The notes under the pieces: generated by a model
What the model saw: the letters and a program-made list of their open reading frames with translations, nothing else
The model's database searches: none
What the model was told of the DNA's origin: nothing
Part shown: positions 42,803 to 52,481 of the stretch, one piece after another
Position numbering within the stretch: the stretch's first letter is position 1
Layout of the letters: each line of letters opens with the position of its first letter
Origin: Flavobacteriaceae bacterium
GTDB lineage: Bacteria; Bacteroidota; Bacteroidia; Flavobacteriales; Weeksellaceae
Direction: 5' to 3'
Assembly (NCBI GenBank): GCA_018260565.1
Contig: JAGLAZ010000006.1
Coordinates: forward strand, 1-64,000
DNA: 64,000 nucleotides
Position numbers and translations under genes: made by a program

Positions 42803-44071
42803 TTAAATAGAGGTAAATCCAGTATAAGGATGAAGGATTTTTGGAATCTTTATGCCATCTTCATATTGATAATTCTCCAGTATGGCCGCCATTATTCTTG
42901 GAAGTGCCAAAGCAGAGCCGTTCAGAGTATGTACAAGTTTTGGTTTGTCTCCGCCTTCTCTGTAGCGGCATCTGAGCCTATTGGCTTGAAAGTTTTCAAA
43001 ATTGGATACACTGGACACTTCCAGCCATTTTTTTTGTGCTGCACTGTAAACTTCAAAATCAAAGGTCAGGGCTGATGTGAAGCTCATATCTCCTCCACAT
43101 AATTTGAGGATTCTGAAAGGTAATTCTAATGATGTGAGAAGCTCTTTTACATGTTCTACCATTTCTTCAAGAGCCTGATAAGATCGCTCAGGATGCTCTA
43201 TACGTACAATTTCTACCTTCTCGAACTGATGTAAACGGTTTAGGCCTCTTACATCAGAGCCATAACTCCCTGCTTCTCGGCGGTAACACTGTGAGAAAGC
43301 TGTAAGACATATGGGGAAATTTTTACTCTCTATGATAGTATCACGGTAAATATTAGTAACAGGGACCTCCGCAGTAGGAATAAGGTACAAGCCATCTATA
43401 GGAACATGGTACATCTGTCCCTCCTTATCTGGAAGTTGGCCTGTTCCTAAGCCAGATTCGGCATTTACAACATGTGGAGGATTAATTTCCAGGTATCCTT
43501 TTGAAGTATTGAAATCCAAAAAATATTGTACCAAAGCACGCTGAAGTCTTGCACCCTTTCCTAAGTATACAGGGAAACCGGCACCCGCAATTTTAACACC
43601 TAATTCAAAATCTATAAGATTAAACTTTTTGCTTAGCTCCCAATGAGGAAGGGCATTTTCTGGCAAATTAACTTCTATCTTGTGAAGGAAAGTTTCTACA
43701 TTATCTTCGGGAAGTTTTCCTTGCGGAACGGATTGGTGAGGGATATTGGGAATTTGATATAGAATGTCTAAAAGCCTATCCTCTGCTGCTTTTAGTTCAG
43801 ATTTTAATTCTTGTTCTTCAAGTTTATTGTTTTGGGATATGCTTTTAAACTTTTGCGCTTCTTCCTGCTGCCCAGCTTTCATCAGTTCACCCACTTTCTT
43901 AGCTGCAGCATTAGATTCTGCCAAAAGACTATCTAATTTAAGTTGAAGGGATTTCCTTAATTTATCCTCTTCTATAGCATCATCTAAAAGGTGTAGTTCA
44001 GTGAAATGTTTCTTTTGAAGACCTTCAATAAATCTGTCTTTCTCTTCAATAATTTGGCTAACGCTAAGCAT
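42803..44071 (-). CDS. serS: serine-tRNA ligase
   Basis: A 422-residue class II aminoacyl-tRNA synthetase charging tRNA-Ser. The N-terminal coiled-coil arm (about 25-110) that grips the tRNA variable arm is present. The class II motifs are visible: motif 2 in FSQCYRREAGSYGSDVRGLNR and motif 3 in NGSALALPRIMAAILENYQ, with the TAEVP serine-binding loop (LIPTAEVPVTNIY) in between. Normal length. A 20-bp perfect palindrome sits just upstream of the start. Confidence 0.97.
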   Translation of the reverse strand: MLSVSQIIEEKDRFIEGLQKKHFTELHLLDDAIEEDKLRKSLQLKLDSLLAESNAAAKKVGELMKAGQQEEAQKFKSISQNNKLEEQELKSELKAAEDRLLDILYQIPNIPHQSVPQGKLPEDNVETFLHKIEVNLPENALPHWELSKKFNLIDFELGVKIAGAGFPVYLGKGARLQRALVQYFLDFNTSKGYLEINPPHVVNAESGLGTGQLPDKEGQMYHVPIDGLYLIPTAEVPVTNIYRDTIIESKNFPICLTAFSQCYRREAGSYGSDVRGLNRLHQFEKVEIVRIEHPERSYQALEEMVEHVKELLTSLELPFRILKLCGGDMSFTSALTFDFEVYSAAQKKWLEVSSVSNFENFQANRLRCRYREGGDKPKLVHTLNGSALALPRIMAAILENYQYEDGIKIPKILHPYTGFTSI

Positions 44072-44086
44072 ACTTTATATTTAATT

Positions 44087-44106
44087 GCTAATTTAATTAA
44101 ATTAGC
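44087..44106. repeat. 20-bp perfect palindrome upstream of serS
   Basis: GCTAATTTAATTAAATTAGC, fully symmetric, 16 bases upstream of the serS ATG and 20 bases after the stop of the flippase gene. May be an operator, a leader hairpin or a weak terminator; it lacks a clean T run. Confidence 0.45.
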
Positions 44107-44126
44107 CACTATAGGCAACCTAATTG

Positions 44127-45347
44127 TTAGGAAGTGCATTTTTTGTAATAATAGTAATAAACACCTGCTGAAAATATAAGGCTACCACTCATACAGCTGG
44201 ACATTCCTATGCTTCCGCAGTAGGGTACCATAAAGATTCCTAAGAATAAACAAAAAGCCGATGTCGCTAAAGATATTCCAAGCATCCATTTTGCTTTTCC
44301 CATTGCAGATAGGATATGTGCCAGAGGAATACGGAATAAAAAACTGACAGCAAATCCAATGTATAAGATCATAAAATTCCAATATAAATTACTTCCAAAT
44401 CCAGGGAAGAGCCAAGAAAGTATCGGTTTTGCCAAAAATAAGCTTCCTATAAAACCTCCAATCAATATAAGGAAGTACTGCGACATAAATTTTCTATAAT
44501 ATATACGTTGAAATCTCTTCGATAGATAATTTTTAGCTAAAAGAGGAAAATCCCTTTGAATTTGAATGGTTCCCAGAAAAACCATATTAGAAGGTATAAG
44601 AATGGCTGCTCGGTATATTTTTAAATCTTCAGCAGATGAGAGATAGGTAATGAGTAGTATATCAATACTAAATAAAAGTGAAGACGCAATATTATTCCAA
44701 CCCGTAAATAAAGAATAGGATAATAAGTCCTTTTGTATAGTTTGGGTTATTTTTAAAGAGGTAAAGAATTCCGGTCTTAGAAAAAAAAGTGCAATAAAAG
44801 GACTCAGCATCTGAATCCATAAAAATACGTCCCAATTATTTTGAAATAAAAAATACAAACTTCCAAAGCCATTTAAGCTAACAACACTGATTCTTAATAA
44901 AGAAAATCGGGGATTATTATGAGAGGCACGGAGCCAACTGTCAGTAAAATTGTAAAAACCATAGCCTAAAAATCGGACACAAAAGGCAATTAGAAGAAAA
45001 TAGGGATTTTGCTGGCTGTGCAAGCTAAAGAATAGATATAATAAACATCCGAATAATAAACTTTCCCAAATTTGGTTTCTCCAGGTAGCACGGAAAAGAT
45101 TTTGCATAAAATTTTGTTTTTCCGTGTCTTCCTTCATACTGCTACCATAACGAAGCAGGCCGTAGTACAATCCTAAACCAGTAAATGGAACAGCTACAGT
45201 AAAAATACTAAGTGCAAGAGAATAATTTTGAAAAATTTTATTGGATAGATAATTCATCAATGCCCAATTCAAGACAAAACCGATGATTTTTTCATATAAT
45301 AAAGCAATAGATACAGAATGCTTTTCCCACCATATACCACTTTTCAT
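44127..45347 (-). CDS. polysaccharide flippase-like membrane protein
   Basis: A 406-residue integral membrane protein with about twelve helices in the pattern of the MATE/Wzx superfamily of lipid-linked oligosaccharide flippases (LALSIFTVAVPFTGLGLYYG near the front, paired helices through SFLFRIPLAHILSAMGKAKWMLG, C-terminal ILIGGFIG-type segments before). No strictly diagnostic motif. The neighbouring glycosyltransferase (28 bases upstream on the same strand) supports a role in exporting a surface glycan. Confidence 0.78.
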   Translation of the reverse strand: MKSGIWWEKHSVSIALLYEKIIGFVLNWALMNYLSNKIFQNYSLALSIFTVAVPFTGLGLYYGLLRYGSSMKEDTEKQNFMQNLFRATWRNQIWESLLFGCLLYLFFSLHSQQNPYFLLIAFCVRFLGYGFYNFTDSWLRASHNNPRFSLLRISVVSLNGFGSLYFLFQNNWDVFLWIQMLSPFIALFFLRPEFFTSLKITQTIQKDLLSYSLFTGWNNIASSLLFSIDILLITYLSSAEDLKIYRAAILIPSNMVFLGTIQIQRDFPLLAKNYLSKRFQRIYYRKFMSQYFLILIGGFIGSLFLAKPILSWLFPGFGSNLYWNFMILYIGFAVSFLFRIPLAHILSAMGKAKWMLGISLATSAFCLFLGIFMVPYCGSIGMSSCMSGSLIFSAGVYYYYYKKCTS

Positions 45348-45375
45348 AGGTTTAAAATAATGTTAAGAAAAAGTG

Positions 45376-46512
45376 TCAAGATTTGAACTTGGAGTAAACA
45401 CTATCGTATTGTTGTGCAATAGCGCTCGGTGAAAAAGTATGTTTTACATATTCATACATACTTTGCGCTTCGTTTTTGGCTTTATCTGATGAATTTAATT
45501 GTATTATGTGCTGTTCCATAGCGTCTACAAGTTCTTCAAAATTGCTGACAAACACACCAAACTGCTTTGGTAAAATTTCTGCAATTCCGCCTACGGATGT
45601 GGAAATTACAGTAATTCCGCATGCTAATGCTTCTGGAATGACTACACCTTGCGTTTCATTTTCTGAAAATAAAACAAATGCGCTACTCCTTTTCATTTCG
45701 GAAGCCACTTCGGCCTCGCTAAGAGCTGGAAGAATTGTCGTGACCATTTCCAGATCTCGTTCCTTAATTTGTTGATGTAATTTTATAAGATCCCCATCTC
45801 CTCCAATTTTAAAATGAAAATTATAACCTTTTTCCTTAATTTTTACGGCGGCATCAAGTAAAATTGGAATTCTTTTTCTTTTTACCAAAGTGGAAAGATG
45901 AATGAATGTGGATACGGTAATTTTACTCTTAGATGGGCTGAAAATCTGAGTGTTTACCACATTTGGAATTACCATAAAATCTGAAATAATGCCGTGATGA
46001 ACCAAGGAATTTTTTAAATCATTGGATACTGGGCAAATACAAGCAGACCTTTTAGCAAGAAATCGTGCATTCCATTTTTGAATTAAGGATACTTTAGATG
46101 TAGAATTTTGAACTTGGAAAACAGTCCAATGCTCCGTAAATATTAAATTAATTTTCTTCCATCTTGCGTAATATACTGCAAACCAAGAATTTATTGTTGG
46201 AGCTAAAACATTAGCATGAACCAAGTCTATTCTAGGAAGATTTCGAGTTTCTTGACTAAAAACCTGCCATTTACGAAGCCAATCAATAAATTTAAATCCT
46301 GATTTTTCTAGATATATTATCTTTTCCTGATATTGCCCGTCAGAATAAAATTCGGGAGATCTTTTGGTAGTACTTAAAACACAATGGATTACATATACAT
46401 TGTGAAGTAAAGAAATTGCTTTAGCGTGTTTTTGGACGAAATTACCGTTTAAATTTTCAACAGCATTGGGGAACCAACTGCTAAGAAATAGAATATTTTT
46501 GGGAATAGACAT
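45376..46512 (-). CDS. glycosyltransferase family 4 protein
   Basis: A 378-residue GT-B fold glycosyltransferase. The N-half has LFLSSWFPNAVENLNGNFVQ and VHANVLAPTINSW, and the C-half the nucleotide-sugar site (FHFKIGGDGDLIKL and the E-x7-E-like ENETQGVVIPEALACGITVI) with SVGGIAEIL. Acceptor and donor are unknown, but the gene precedes a Wzx-like flippase, so it probably builds a surface polysaccharide. The gene just upstream (6 bases) is the orphan at 46519. Confidence 0.9.
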   Translation of the reverse strand: MSIPKNILFLSSWFPNAVENLNGNFVQKHAKAISLLHNVYVIHCVLSTTKRSPEFYSDGQYQEKIIYLEKSGFKFIDWLRKWQVFSQETRNLPRIDLVHANVLAPTINSWFAVYYARWKKINLIFTEHWTVFQVQNSTSKVSLIQKWNARFLAKRSACICPVSNDLKNSLVHHGIISDFMVIPNVVNTQIFSPSKSKITVSTFIHLSTLVKRKRIPILLDAAVKIKEKGYNFHFKIGGDGDLIKLHQQIKERDLEMVTTILPALSEAEVASEMKRSSAFVLFSENETQGVVIPEALACGITVISTSVGGIAEILPKQFGVFVSNFEELVDAMEQHIIQLNSSDKAKNEAQSMYEYVKHTFSPSAIAQQYDSVYSKFKS

Positions 46513-46518
46513 GGCAAT

Positions 46519-47031
46519 TTATAGCCATTGTGCTGCCCAACTTTGAGGAACCGGAAGGGCAAATTTGCTCAGAAATTCAGAATATGTGGAACCTGAAAAA
46601 TCTAAAATCTTAGCTGATATGGGAATGCTTCGAGATTGTATTTTGGCTTTCATATTTAATCTATTCTCACAGACAATTTCTTGATCCTCAGCCTCAGGAT
46701 TTTCAATAAAATAAAGGACTTTCATACGATCAAACAGCCCCAGCATAAAGCGCTGATCTAAATCTTGCATCATCGCATTTAGTGCATCAATGGAACATCC
46801 ACTAGCGCTTGCTTCTTCTTCATCTACAGCAATAATAATGATTTGATGGAACAAAATTTTAAATGAAGCCTGTAAGGGAGTGCCATGTGCCTTCCACCCC
46901 GCCAAAAAGTCAAATACCCTTTGGGTAATCTGTAAGGTTTCGGCAGGAGTTAGCCTTCTGCTGGCAGGATAATACAAGATTCTATAATCACCGACTACTT
47001 CATTTTCATTAAATATTTCCTGAACTTCCAT
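46519..47031 (-). CDS. conserved Bacteroidetes protein often mislabelled ABC transporter ATPase
   Basis: A 170-residue cytosolic protein that has no Walker A, signature or Walker B motif, so despite the label seen on relatives it is not an ABC ATPase. It has an alpha/beta pattern (GDYRILYYPASRRLTPAET, SFKILFHQIIIIAVDEEEAS, KVLYFIENPEAEDQEIV, MKAKIQSRSIPISAKILDFSGSTYSEFL). I do not know a function. It sits 2 bases after the CCG iron-sulfur gene and is probably in its operon, a gene order I recall as common in flavobacteria. Confidence 0.8.
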   Translation of the reverse strand: MEVQEIFNENEVVGDYRILYYPASRRLTPAETLQITQRVFDFLAGWKAHGTPLQASFKILFHQIIIIAVDEEEASASGCSIDALNAMMQDLDQRFMLGLFDRMKVLYFIENPEAEDQEIVCENRLNMKAKIQSRSIPISAKILDFSGSTYSEFLSKFALPVPQSWAAQWL

Positions 47032-47033
47032 AT

Positions 47034-47816
47034 TTATAAATCTGCAGTTTCTGCAAGAATCTCCGCAATGTCCTTTACACTAACTTCCGTATTTTTATTA
47101 AGGTACTTCACACCATCTGTAAGCATTGTATTACAAAACGGACAGCCTGTAGCTATAGTAGTAGCGCCGGTAGAAAGGGCTTCCTCAGTTCTTTCAATAT
47201 TAATTTCCTTATTCCCCGGCTCAGCTTCTTTAAACATTTGAGCACCTCCAGCACCACAGCACAAGCCGTTTTGGCGGCACCTTTTCATTTCCGTTAGTTC
47301 TGCATCTAGCTTCTGAATAAGTTCTCGAGGTGCTTCGTAGACATTATTACCTCTGCCAAGATAACACGGATCATGGAATGTTATTTTTTTACCTTTAAAA
47401 TCTCCGCCGGAAATACTTAATTTTCCAGATGAGAGAAGTTCGTTAATTAGCTGGGTATGATGAACAACTTCATAGTTTCCACCCAAATTGGGGTATTCAT
47501 TTTTTAAAGTGTTGAAGCAATGCGGGCAGGCAGTAACTATTTTTTTTACTTCGTAGGAGTTTAATATTTCTATGTTCTGCATAGCCATCATTTGAAAAAG
47601 GAACTCATTTCCAGCCCTTTTTGCAGGATCTCCCGTGCAGCTTTCTTCCGGTCCTAATACGGCAAAAGATACGTTTGCTTTTTGTAATATTTTACAGAAT
47701 GCCCTGGTGATTTTTTTTGCTCTATCATCAAAGCTCCCTGCGCAGCCTACCCAAAAAAGAATTTCAGGAGAAGTGCCTTCAGCAGCATATTCTGCCATTG
47801 TTTTAATTGGTAACAC
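47034..47816 (-). CDS. cysteine-rich (CCG) domain iron-sulfur protein, HdrD/GlpC-like
   Basis: A 260-residue soluble protein with two CCG-type cysteine-rich regions: VGCAGSFDDRA near the N-terminus with ACPHCFNTL, and LCCGAGGAQMF with GCPFCNTML. Such domains in heterodisulfide reductase and glycolate/lactate dehydrogenase subunits bind a special iron-sulfur cluster for two-electron transfer. A GTG gives MLPIKTMAEYAAEG; an ATG six codons later is an alternative. The next upstream gene encodes the membrane partner, so the pair likely forms an electron-transfer complex with quinones. Redox partners unknown. Confidence 0.86.
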   Translation of the reverse strand: MLPIKTMAEYAAEGTSPEILFWVGCAGSFDDRAKKITRAFCKILQKANVSFAVLGPEESCTGDPAKRAGNEFLFQMMAMQNIEILNSYEVKKIVTACPHCFNTLKNEYPNLGGNYEVVHHTQLINELLSSGKLSISGGDFKGKKITFHDPCYLGRGNNVYEAPRELIQKLDAELTEMKRCRQNGLCCGAGGAQMFKEAEPGNKEINIERTEEALSTGATTIATGCPFCNTMLTDGVKYLNKNTEVSVKDIAEILAETADL

Positions 47817-47846
47817 GCTAGTTATTTTATTAAATTATTATATAAA

Positions 47847-49178
47847 TTAAGATACCCAGTTGAGGCGGTCTCCTTGATTATACTGCCACGGAGCACCATT
47901 GTTTTCTATATTTTGCATCATAAGATTCCATTCTTGTGGTGCAGATGACTCTTCCATTATCATAAACTGTCTTAGACTCATAATGATGGATAAAGGATCA
48001 ATAAGAATAGGGCAAGCTTCGGTACAGGCGTTACAAGTAGTGCATGCACGGAGTTCCTCGCGGCTGATATGATCATCGATAAGTTTTTTACCGTCATCAA
48101 TGAATTTACCATTTATATCAATATTTTTACCCACTTCTTCCAGTCTGTCTCGGGTGTCCATCATTATTTTTCTTGGGCTAAGCTTTTTACCTGTGATATT
48201 GGCAGGACATACGCTAGTACAGCGTCCACATTCGGTGCAAGAATAGGCATTCATGAGTTGAACTCTGTGAAGATCAAATATATCACTAGCTCCAAATTTT
48301 TCAGGTGAAGCATTTTCTGGTGGAGTAGGAGCTGCGGCATAAGGATCAGCGTTAGGGTCCATCATCATTTTAACTTCATTGGTAACAGATGCCAAATTGG
48401 GAAATTCACCTGGGTTTTTCAATTTAGCGAACCAAGTATTTAGAAAAGCCAAAATGATATGGAGATGCTTAGAATAATATAAGTAATTCATAAAGAAAAA
48501 TACTCCGATAATGTGAAGCCACCATGCTACACGCTCGAATATTACGAGTGTAGTAGGTTCCATATTAGCTACCCAAGGTGTTACTAGACGACTGGAAACA
48601 GGGAAGCTACCCCATTTAAAATAGTGCCCATATCCTAAATTTTGCAAAGCGAAATCTGTCCCATTCATTACCAAATAGGCTATCATTAGGAAACTTTCAA
48701 TAATTAAAATGAAATTAGCATCCTTTTTAGGCCAGCCTGCTAATTCTTTCATATTAAGCCTTTTTAGGTGGATCCAGTTTCTCCGAGCCCATAAAAAAAC
48801 TACTGCAATGAGAACTAAAAGTGCTAAAATTTCAAGGAAAGATGTAATTGCGGCATATGTACCAGCACCCAATATAGCAGCTAAAAATCTATGACTGCCA
48901 GTGAGACCATCTACGAAAATCTCGATTAATTCCATATTAATAATAAGGAAACTGAGATACAATATAATATGAAGAACACCTGCTACAGGGCGTTTAATCA
49001 TTTTAGTTTGTCCCAAAGCTACCATGCCCATCATTGCCCAGCGTTTTCCGGGTTGATCACTTCTATTAATTTCTTTTCCTAGTTTTATATTTCGGTTTAT
49101 TTTACTAAAATTTCTGTAAAACAGCCAAAACCCAGCTATGCTGAGAATTAAAAAGAGGATATTACTGATATATTCCAT
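47847..49178 (-). CDS. membrane iron-sulfur oxidoreductase subunit (HdrE-like with two 4Fe-4S)
   Basis: A 443-residue protein. About six helices (residues 5-245, including MIKRPVAGVLHIILYLSFL with a candidate heme-ligand His) resemble a nitrate-reductase-gamma/HdrE cytochrome b domain. Then follow two ferredoxin motifs, CTECGRCTSVCP and CTTCNACTEACP. It should shuttle electrons between quinone and the CCG protein encoded next. Its ATG overlaps the MlaD stop by one base (TAATG), so an mlaD-FeS-FeS operon is likely. Confidence 0.87.
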   Translation of the reverse strand: MEYISNILFLILSIAGFWLFYRNFSKINRNIKLGKEINRSDQPGKRWAMMGMVALGQTKMIKRPVAGVLHIILYLSFLIINMELIEIFVDGLTGSHRFLAAILGAGTYAAITSFLEILALLVLIAVVFLWARRNWIHLKRLNMKELAGWPKKDANFILIIESFLMIAYLVMNGTDFALQNLGYGHYFKWGSFPVSSRLVTPWVANMEPTTLVIFERVAWWLHIIGVFFFMNYLYYSKHLHIILAFLNTWFAKLKNPGEFPNLASVTNEVKMMMDPNADPYAAAPTPPENASPEKFGASDIFDLHRVQLMNAYSCTECGRCTSVCPANITGKKLSPRKIMMDTRDRLEEVGKNIDINGKFIDDGKKLIDDHISREELRACTTCNACTEACPILIDPLSIIMSLRQFMIMEESSAPQEWNLMMQNIENNGAPWQYNQGDRLNWVS

Positions 49179-50128
49179 TAGGATTTTGCGTTTTTTCCAA
49201 ACACGGAAATGTTAATGTATTTTTTAGGGTTGTTTTTTATATCTTCTACTAAGATATTTAAATTTTTAGAAGTTTCGTTTAAATTTCTGTACAGTTCTTC
49301 GTCATTTGTAAGTTTACCTAGTGATCCTTCGCCTCTTTCTATTTTGGAAACCACATTATTTAGTTTATCAGCAGTGATATTCAATTTATCTATAGTATTA
49401 TTGAGCTGTTTAGTATCTACTTGTTCTGCTACTCTTCCATATTTATCAATGGCTAATCGGGCAGAAAGAGTGGCTAAATTAGCGTTATCTAAGATTTTTT
49501 TTACTCTGGGATCATTATTGGAAATTAAATCCGATGTTCTTCCAGCTGTACTTTCAAAGGATTGAATAGTACGGTTTAGACCTAAAAGGAGCTGTCGTAT
49601 TTCTTGTTGATTTCGAACATCAGTAATTGAATTAGCATTACTCAATAGGGTATCCATTTTCACCAAAACATCTTGTACTTGATCTTTTACTGGTCCTACT
49701 TGGCTTGAAATGCTGTTTAGCATAGATGGTTTAAAAGCCCCTTGCAAAACATCACCGGACTGAGCAATTGGTCCTTTGGTATCAATATTAATTCGTAATT
49801 CTTTACCGGACATTATACCCGGTTCAAAAATTTCAACAGTAGATTTTTTACTGAAGCTATATTCACTGTCTGCGGAGATTTTTACTTTAAAATATAGGCC
49901 TCCAGAGGGAAGAAACATTGGTTTTATTTCTTCTACTTGGCCTATTTTTAAGCCATTTATGGATACAGGATTAGAGACTTGCAGGCCTTCAACATTATCA
50001 AAATTAGAGTAATAAAAATTATCTGTAGAGAAGACTTTCCTCCCTTTCATAAACTGAAATAGGTAGATAAACCCTACAATTGCAAATAATGCAATGAGTC
50101 CGGCTTTTAATTCTTTGGAAAGTTTCAA
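49178..50128 (-). CDS. MlaD family (MCE domain) protein
   Basis: A 316-residue protein with one N-terminal anchor helix (AGLIALFAIVGFIYLFQF) and a periplasmic MCE/MlaD domain (about 35-125: VEGLQVSNPVSINGLKIGQV, EIFEPGIMSGKELRI), followed by a helical coiled-coil-like part. MCE proteins carry lipids between membranes and pair with MlaE/MlaF; those homologues lie at 36 kb in this window. Here it is coupled to iron-sulfur genes instead. Confidence 0.9.
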   Translation of the reverse strand: MKLSKELKAGLIALFAIVGFIYLFQFMKGRKVFSTDNFYYSNFDNVEGLQVSNPVSINGLKIGQVEEIKPMFLPSGGLYFKVKISADSEYSFSKKSTVEIFEPGIMSGKELRINIDTKGPIAQSGDVLQGAFKPSMLNSISSQVGPVKDQVQDVLVKMDTLLSNANSITDVRNQQEIRQLLLGLNRTIQSFESTAGRTSDLISNNDPRVKKILDNANLATLSARLAIDKYGRVAEQVDTKQLNNTIDKLNITADKLNNVVSKIERGEGSLGKLTNDEELYRNLNETSKNLNILVEDIKNNPKKYINISVFGKNAKS

Positions 50129-50179
50129 AATATTTGATATTAATCAACAAATATAATTAATAAGAATGGGCTTCAGGGT

Positions 50180-50206
50180 AAAAAAAGAACAGCTTTTTAG
50201 GCTGTT
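50180..50206 (-). terminator. intrinsic terminator of the PpiD/SurA-like gene
   Basis: AACAGC pairs with GCTGTT around CTAAAAA on the minus strand, followed by seven or more T. It lies 21 bases after the stop codon at 50227. Confidence 0.8.
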
Positions 50207-50226
50207 TCTATTTTCATTGGATTCAT

Positions 50227-52347
50227 TTATTCTCCAGTAAGGAGTTCAGTGCGATAATCTTCAATTTTAGCATTGTCTTCCAAGGATTTCATTAGAGATC
50301 TAGTAAATACTTGGCCCATTTGTTCATTATTAGATTTTATAATATCTTCTAAACTTCCTGGCTGTTTATTAGTAATGACTCCTTTATTTTGTATTAAATA
50401 TACACCAGTCTGACCTTCAATCGGTTTGGAAACCTTTCCTGCTGTTATTCCAAAAGCTGCACCTGCTACTTTAGGCTCATACCCTCCTGCAATAGATGGA
50501 TTTAACACATTGATTGTAGCTGTAGCTACAGGAACCGCAAATTTAGCTGCGGCTGCCTGTAAATTAGTGGCGTTACCTAGACTTGATATAATTTTTTTAG
50601 CAGCCAATTCATTTTTTACAATTGGTTCTATTTGCTCACGGATGCTTTCCGGATCCATAATTTCAGAATTATTTATGCCATTTATATAAGCAACAATTCT
50701 ACTTCCAGATCCTGGAACTTCTAACATTTCCACATCTCCTTTTTTACGATCTTTTCCAAAGGCCCATGCCAGCACCCGTCCATCTGCGTCTGTACCGAGT
50801 CCAGGAATAGCAGCTTCAAAACGTGTTAGGCTTTTAGGGTTAAGTACTTTTACGCCCGCTGCTGTAGCTGCTTTGGAAAAATCGTTAAATGTTTTTCCTT
50901 GAACTTGCTGAATGAATCGTGTAGCTTTGGAGAATGTTTCATTTTCCGTTTTATCCGATGGTGCTATTCTTTTAACCAAATTCGCCAGTTTATAAGTCAT
51001 TTCTCCTGACTTTTTATCATCCACAGAAATAATATGATATCCGAATTCTGTCTCAGCAACACCGATAGCACCTTTTGGCTGGGTGGAGATAAAAGTTTTA
51101 TATCCTTTGGCAAGGCCCGTTTCTGGAGTAGTCCAGCCGATATTTCCTCCCTGAGTAGCAGAACCTTTATCAGCAGAAAGGGATAGAAATTCATTGAATC
51201 TTGCAGGATTGGCTTTAATAATAGCTGCAATGGAGTCAGCTTGCTTTTTCGCTTGTTCCTTCGTTCTTTTTAAGCCAGGATCTGCTGTCTGAAGACCTTC
51301 CCATGATATAAGTATATGTTTTGAAAGAATACTATCAGAGGGTTTTTTATCTAATATTTTGGTTGCAGCAAAGTAATTTTGAAATTTAAAAGGCCCGTAA
51401 ATTTGCCCAATTGGAAGCGCATCCACTTTAGACTTTAATTCTTCCGGCAAATTAGCTCTTGAGATATAAGCATTTGAGAATGCTTCATCGGAGTTAGCAG
51501 AAATGAATAAGGAATCTGATTTTGTGTTAGTAAAGTTTTCCGCTGAAGGATTCTGGATAAGGTTATTTATTTCAGAGAGATATTTAGCCTGATCCTCTGC
51601 ACTAGGTTCTGCATTGAAATAGACAATGCCAAGATTTCTTGATGGTTTAGATTTAAACCGAAGTGGATGTTTTTTTACATAAGCATTCAGATCTGAAGTG
51701 CTTACCTTAATTGGATTTTTTGCTAAATAGGCCGCATAATCAATCTTTACATATTCAATATTAGCAATCTGATCCCGAAATTTCATTAATTGTTCAGCTT
51801 CTTTTTTATTGGTGTTAACACCTTGTGCTAAATGCGTAAATAAAATTCTAGCCATCATTTTATACTCCATTCCCGGACGGGCTATAGTCCAATAATCACG
51901 AAATTGTGGATTCTCAGCCATGGTTTTTTCCACTTCTTTTTTGGCTTTGGCAACCAGAAAATTTCCTTTTGGGTCGAAAAACTCAGGGTTTTGAGAAAAC
52001 ATTTGGTCATATTGCAACTGATTCCAGAATATATCATCTGTTATGCTAAATCCAAGTTTTTCAAATTGCTGCTTAATGAGTTTTCCCTGAACGAGAAAAT
52101 CCCAAACTTGTTGCTCTAGGCCAGTGGTAGGCTTACCTTGAGACTTAGCTTGCTCCTGAAGTAGGGATAATTGAGAATCGTACTCTTGTCTGGTAATTTT
52201 TTCGCCATTTACTTTACCTAAAACTAATGGATCTTTACCAAATAATTTACTAATGCTTTCTGGATCAACTAAAAAAGCCAATAAACCGAGTGCGATAACA
52301 GCTACTACCAGCCATGATCTTTTGCGAATTTCGCCTAATATTGCCAT
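50227..52347 (-). CDS. PpiD/SurA-like periplasmic peptidylprolyl isomerase
   Basis: A 706-residue chaperone for outer-membrane protein folding. One N-terminal helix (SWLVVAVIALGLLAFLV) anchors it in the inner membrane. A SurA-N-like region (LLQEQAKSQGKPTTGLEQQV) and a parvulin domain at about 340-460 (SKHILISWEGLQ, ADKGSATQGGNIGWTTPETG, FGYHIISVDDK) follow, then a second degenerate parvulin-like part. This is PpiD architecture. Monocistronic, divergent from lon, so both envelope and cytosolic quality-control genes share one intergenic region. Confidence 0.92.
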   Translation of the reverse strand: MAILGEIRKRSWLVVAVIALGLLAFLVDPESISKLFGKDPLVLGKVNGEKITRQEYDSQLSLLQEQAKSQGKPTTGLEQQVWDFLVQGKLIKQQFEKLGFSITDDIFWNQLQYDQMFSQNPEFFDPKGNFLVAKAKKEVEKTMAENPQFRDYWTIARPGMEYKMMARILFTHLAQGVNTNKKEAEQLMKFRDQIANIEYVKIDYAAYLAKNPIKVSTSDLNAYVKKHPLRFKSKPSRNLGIVYFNAEPSAEDQAKYLSEINNLIQNPSAENFTNTKSDSLFISANSDEAFSNAYISRANLPEELKSKVDALPIGQIYGPFKFQNYFAATKILDKKPSDSILSKHILISWEGLQTADPGLKRTKEQAKKQADSIAAIIKANPARFNEFLSLSADKGSATQGGNIGWTTPETGLAKGYKTFISTQPKGAIGVAETEFGYHIISVDDKKSGEMTYKLANLVKRIAPSDKTENETFSKATRFIQQVQGKTFNDFSKAATAAGVKVLNPKSLTRFEAAIPGLGTDADGRVLAWAFGKDRKKGDVEMLEVPGSGSRIVAYINGINNSEIMDPESIREQIEPIVKNELAAKKIISSLGNATNLQAAAAKFAVPVATATINVLNPSIAGGYEPKVAGAAFGITAGKVSKPIEGQTGVYLIQNKGVITNKQPGSLEDIIKSNNEQMGQVFTRSLMKSLEDNAKIEDYRTELLTGE

Positions 52348-52481
52348 GTTTTTCTATTGAATTCTAACGGTTTGCGAAATTAAACAAAATATTTAAATGA
52401 CCTTCCATTAAATCATAAAACCTTGGCATAAGTATTGTGCCCATACGCTTCCCGATATACATCTACAAAATACTCCTTCAT

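Noticed and set aside
46519..47031. ABC transporter ATPase by familiar name
   Set aside because: No Walker A, signature or Walker B motif is present.
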